Below are positions 60,213-64,000 of a stretch of 64,000 bases of DNA, in pieces. This stretch comes from Leishmania mexicana MHOM/GT/2001/U1103 (lineage: Eukaryota; Euglenozoa; Kinetoplastea; Trypanosomatida; Trypanosomatidae). A program made the translations under genes and the position numbers. The stretch lies in contig NC_018319.1 in assembly GCF_000234665.1 (NCBI RefSeq), positions 248,001 to 312,000 of the forward strand, given 5' to 3'. The first letter of the stretch is position 1. Each line of letters begins with the position of its first letter. The notes under the pieces were generated by a model, which saw only the letters and a program-made list of their open reading frames with translations, did no database searches and was not told the DNA's origin.

Positions 60213-60866
60213 CTACGGGCCTCGTCTTTTGGTTCGAGGGGCCCGGAGAACGAAACGCCATCCGTGCCGCGCTTGAGTCACAGAGAGGTCGAAGGCCGCC
60301 TTCAAGGCGTGCACGCTGTCCTCGTTGTCCGGGTGGCCGATGTCCCGGGCGCACGCGGTGTAGCATGCGACCGATGGGTTGTTGGAGGCAGCCTGCATGG
60401 TGCATCCTCTCCCAGCTGGAAAACGCTTGACCTTCATCACCTGGTAAGCCATCATCTTCCGGTTCGCAAAGGTCTCGCCACTCTTGAGGAGAAGGTGCCG
60501 TGTGCAGCAGCCTCGCGTTGCCCGTTGTTGCCGCCGCCCACCCACAACGTCACCAGACAGCGGCAACGTCAGGGCCACGGGTCCCACAGCCCCGCTCAGC
60601 GCAGCATCAAAGGACTCCGGCAAAGGGCGGTTCTGTGATGGGCATGCGGCTTGCTGGCCCTGTTGACGCGTGGCGATGCGGTCAATTCTCGACACGAGCC
60701 GCTGCGCCACGTGGTGAAGAGCATTGCCGTCGGCCTGGGACAGCCTGTTCCTGCTGAGGCTCTCGAAGGCTTCCGTGAATGGCTGGAAGGGACGTCCTCC
60801 GGTGTGAGGCGAGCCGTGATGGCACTGGCTCTGCTTGCGGTGAATCCCGTCGCTGAGGGTACGCAT
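60213..60866 (-). CDS. Possible 217-aa hypothetical protein
   Basis: An ATG-started frame on the strand of the local array. Third codon positions are G/C-biased, as in neighbouring genes, and the composition is mixed, not repeat-derived, with helix-like parts such as NALHHVAQRLVSRIDRI and SVHALKAAFDLSVTQARHG. On the minus strand a nearly pure C/T tract (about 60893-60876) and an AG at 60874-60873 lie just 6 nt before the ATG. No family is recognised. It could be a fast-evolving gene, a remnant, or a chance frame in a 3' UTR. Confidence 0.3.
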   Translation of the reverse strand: MRTLSDGIHRKQSQCHHGSPHTGGRPFQPFTEAFESLSRNRLSQADGNALHHVAQRLVSRIDRIATRQQGQQAACPSQNRPLPESFDAALSGAVGPVALTLPLSGDVVGGRRQQRATRGCCTRHLLLKSGETFANRKMMAYQVMKVKRFPAGRGCTMQAASNNPSVACYTACARDIGHPDNEDSVHALKAAFDLSVTQARHGWRFVLRAPRTKRRGP

Positions 60867-63071
60867 GTGGCGCTCGGGGGGGGGGGAGGGGGCGATCCCT
60901 CCTCCCCCTTCAGATGAAGGACTTCGATATGCGAAGGCCGTCCCCCCCTCCCGATGGGCCCAGGAAGGACGGGGTACGGCCTGCCACCTGTGCAGTCGTC
61001 GGATGATCTATGCAAACATGTGAGAAGTTATGCCGGCGGTGCTGCACCAGTCCGTGCGCGGGGACTATTGTTTGGGCCCGATCAGGCGAACTCGACTCGG
61101 GTCGGGGCCTCGCCTAGACGAGGAACGCCATCGCCGAAGAACGGGTCCAACACCCGTTCATTGTGGACGGTGCGTGTGTGGGAGGGCGGGAGGAGGTGTG
61201 GGGTGGGGCTGAAGAGATGGGAAGAGGGAGGGCAAGAAGAGAAGAGCCAAGGCCGGGCTTGAGATGGTGAAGAGGTGGTGGTGGTGCTGGTGGGGACGCT
61301 GCCCGGCTGCAACGGATCTTGAGGTGTACATGGGGCAGTCGTGGTGATTCAGACCAGGACACACGCACACACACACACACAGAGACCGACACAGACCCTC
61401 GAAGAGTTGTGGTGGGGGCGTTGTCCGTGATGATTGGGGGATGGCGCGTTGTGCAGATGAACGACAGGGAAATAGAGAAGGCCGCTGACGAAGAGAAAAG
61501 GAGAGAGACGCGCGGCAGTGATTTTACGCGGCTAGCCACGATGGCATAAAAGTCTTTGAAGCAACAAAGAAATGCGCGCCCGTGTGTGTCGGTACAACGC
61601 ACGCGTCGTTTTGGGATGTTCGCGCACACGCGTGCGTTGCGACTGATCGTCCGTGGGCCCGTCGCACACACACACACACCCTGCTGATGCTCTGGATGCG
61701 AGATGACACACCACGATAGGCCGTGATAGAGCAAGAAGGGGGGGGGGACACGGGGAGAGATCTGGGTGTAGGAAAGCAGGAGAGGGTGGATGCAAGGGCT
61801 TTTTCATCATCATCCCCCGGCTACCCCACCCTCCCTCGTGCTAAGGCACACATCCACACACAGAACTTCCCACATTCAACGGATTTGCGGTGGCGCGCCG
61901 CGTGCGCAGGGACGCTCATGCGTCCATGGGCCATTGCTAAAATCGACCACGAACCTTCGTCCTTGTGTATGGCCCTCCTCTTCCCCGATGAGCTCCCAAT
62001 CCGTTTCGCAACGGCCCCGCTGCGCGCGGAAATAAGAAAACAAAACCCAAAAGACACACGCACACACGCACACGCACACGGGGGACAGGAAGAGGCCGAG
62101 GGAGGGAGGGGCAGGTGGCGTCTCTGCGCTGTAGCTGACGCACGCACACGCACAGACACAGACGCACACACGATCCCGTCGCAACGAAGAGGCACACGAG
62201 AGAGAGAACAGCAACAGGATGAATGAAACAAGCAAACAACGATGCTTGAGCGGAGATTTGTGACGCGCGCGTGCGCTTGCCTGGCTGCCTGAAAGGACAC
62301 AGGTGCTCAGTCGGTGGAGAGGAGGACACCTTCTTCCATTCCACAGAGATGATGCCTCTCACCTTTTCTCTCTCGCGGTCCCACTGAGACGCGCACGGAC
62401 ACGCTCACAGAACGCCACCACATAGGCGTCCCACTCGCGACGCAACAGGCGGAAGCAAACCATGACAGATCGAGAGGCAGGGTAAAGGATCCAGGCAGTG
62501 GCGTACACAACGCTGTAGCAGACACACACAGACACGCACACGAACGCCCACGCACAGATGACGACACATCCGCACACGCACACACACACGGGGGGGGGGA
62601 GAGGGACACCCAAGGGGTGGCAGGCGCGCATGCGCCACGTACAGGAGCATGGAAAGACGGGAAATGAAACACAAATTGAAGAGAAAGACGCCGGAAGAAA
62701 GGCGCGCGTGCACGCAAGCGAGGAATCGACCCACGTCGGTGCGCCCCATGACTATCCCAAGAGGACCACCGTAGACAACGGCCTCACAGGAGGAGGAGGA
62801 GGGGGACGCAATGTAGAGAGAGAGAGGTAGGGGAGGGGAGGGGAGGAGAGGGGGGGGGGCGGTGACGAGAAGGAGTGCGTGTGTGTCTGTGTGTGATCAG
62901 TGTTCTTCCTTACGCTTAGAACGCGGGCAGGATGCTGCTGCTGGGGATGGTGGTGGCGCTGGGAGCGATCATCGCCGTCACAAAGTGTGCATCACCGTAC
63001 CTGCGCGCCCCCTCTTCCTCTACTTGTTCTCAACGCATAAGCTCCAACACGCACACCGATACACGTTCTGC

Positions 63072-64000
63072 CTAGTTGAAGAGATCGGCAAAGGGGTCCT
63101 TGGGTGCCGCCCGGGCCGTGCGTGGCTGCCTTGTTTCCGGCTGCTGACTCGGTTGCTGGCCCGGCCCAGCGGCCAGAAAGTTCGTGAATTGCTGAGGAGG
63201 AGGAGGAGGAGGAGCGTAGTTGTTTGCGTTGTTAACGCCGGGCCCCCAGGGGGCCTGCTGCGGGTTCTGAGGCTGCTGCATCGGATACCCGCCACCGCCC
63301 ATCACAGGCGCCCCACTACCCCAGCAGCCCATCGCTATCTGCTGCTGTGGCGCTTGGCCATAGGTGTTCATCATTGGGTACGACGGGTTTGGCTGCGGCG
63401 CCGAAGTACTGAAGAGATCACTGGTGCTGAATGGGTCCTTCTCCGGCGGTCGATGAATTGGGAGCTGAACGGAGGGGGTCATGACAGTTGGGGCCTGAGA
63501 GACTGGGGGCACTGTCGGCGACGCACTGGCAAAGAGATCGTCAAAGACGTCCTTCTCGACCCCGTTACTCGCCCCAGTGGGTGCCGGCGCTGCGCTGCTC
63601 TCCGGAGGGTCCATTGGCGGGGAGTCTCGGAGACCAGCCGCCGCCTTGGCGCGCCTCCACGCTTCCTCCTGCTCCACGATGATCTTATGACGGTACTCAG
63701 CCACCGCGGGGTCATCGTCCTCTGGGTCGCCGCCGAGGACTATCATTGCTTCCTGCACCGCATCGCCGTCAGCGACGGCGCCATCTCTGGCGTTTCCGCG
63801 GTCATTGAGGGGTTGGTGGGTGCTGATGTGACCGTGGAGGGATCCTTGGGTGTTGACGCCGCGGGTGTCCAGCTGCTCGTGCCCGGGCTCATGGTACGAG
63901 ACTGGCGGTGCCTTCGGCGGTGGGGCGCGCCCCAGAACCTTCACGTCCTGCTCCTCCCACCCTTCCGGCCACTCGGTCTTGGTGAAGCAGAAGGTGCCGA
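63072..64000 (-). CDS. Clathrin-adaptor-like protein, C-terminal part (5' end beyond the window)
   Basis: The frame is open to the right edge, so the N-terminal part and start codon are missing. The visible 309 residues are largely disordered (Pro, Gln, Gly, Asn). They contain several short motifs of endocytic adaptors: DPF twice (one in DPFSTSDLF, one in the C-terminal DPFADLFN) and FDDLF. DPF/DLF-type motifs bind AP-2 appendages or clathrin in epsins, AP180/CALM and related proteins. A short helical region (AEYRHKIIVEQEEAWRRAKA) lies in the first third. No ENTH, ANTH or ArfGAP domain can be seen because it would be outside the window, so membership of one of these families is only suggested. 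Confidence 0.7.
   Translation of the reverse strand, partial: GTFCFTKTEWPEGWEEQDVKVLGRAPPPKAPPVSYHEPGHEQLDTRGVNTQGSLHGHISTHQPLNDRGNARDGAVADGDAVQEAMIVLGGDPEDDDPAVAEYRHKIIVEQEEAWRRAKAAAGLRDSPPMDPPESSAAPAPTGASNGVEKDVFDDLFASASPTVPPVSQAPTVMTPSVQLPIHRPPEKDPFSTSDLFSTSAPQPNPSYPMMNTYGQAPQQQIAMGCWGSGAPVMGGGGYPMQQPQNPQQAPWGPGVNNANNYAPPPPPPQQFTNFLAAGPGQQPSQQPETRQPRTARAAPKDPFADLFN

Larger units (their letters stand above)
58681..63071 (-). other. Long intergenic region (4.4 kb) upstream of the ABCA gene
   Basis: Microsatellites (GATG, TA, GT, CA) and purine-rich stretches alternate with a non-repetitive block at about 59430-61170. In that block the only protein-like frame is the candidate at 60213-60866. 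A minus-strand tract at 58905-58890 followed by AG at 58880-58879 is a plausible splice acceptor for the ABCA gene (5' UTR about 198 nt). The rest is probably the 3' UTR of the gene at 63072 and intergenic DNA. Confidence 0.65.

Noticed and set aside
1..64000. CRISPR arrays, bacterial operons or riboswitches
   Set aside because: Repeats here are simple microsatellites without unique spacers, and gene organisation is that of a trypanosomatid nucleus.

Overview
The window looks like nuclear DNA of a trypanosomatid (kinetoplastid), most likely Leishmania or a close relative. The protein genes lack introns and lie in two head-to-head polycistronic arrays. Many genes are preceded by a pyrimidine tract and then an AG, the layout expected for spliced-leader trans-splicing. 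Intergenic DNA is full of GT/CA, TA and C-rich microsatellites. A 5S rRNA of trypanosomatid type sits beside two tRNA genes. No species was assigned, because no database could be searched.

Plus-strand array (929-39531). In order: two paralogous low-complexity putative post-transcriptional regulators (929-3079, 7375-9138); a pre-rRNA-processing Ipi1/TEX10-like protein; a twin CX9C mitochondrial protein; an AARSD1-like alanyl-tRNA editing protein; an F-box-like protein; a giant (about 3,300 aa) helical-repeat protein; an FAD monooxygenase close to kynurenine 3-monooxygenase; a METTL18/HPM1-like histidine methyltransferase; and a DUF2871-type membrane protein. The last gene is followed by a 100-N gap and a second partial copy of itself.

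Convergent strand-switch region (about 40.2-46.1 kb). Its left edge holds tRNA-Asp(GTC), tRNA-Glu(CTC) on the other strand, and 5S rRNA, each with a T-run terminator. About 4.8 kb of unusual DNA follows. It is C/A-rich up to about 43.17 kb and then flips to G/T-rich, has almost no microsatellites, and contains what looks like a decayed endonuclease domain of a non-LTR retroelement.

Minus-strand array (64000-46150). Reading in the direction of transcription: the C-terminal part of a clathrin-adaptor-like protein running off the window; a possible but unproven 217-aa gene; a 2,679-aa ABCA-type lipid transporter; and a third member of the paralogous family found at the left end. Near that third gene, beside a second 100-N gap, lies a short inverted copy of part of it.

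The main undescribed item is the paralogous family with three members: a proline-rich '(F/Y)xVxxLPPPPP'-type motif, a central R-W motif and a C-terminal WW motif, all set in low-complexity sequence. One member carries RG/RGG repeats and an HNPY motif like the one used to recruit trypanosome MKT1, which suggests a family of mRNA regulators.
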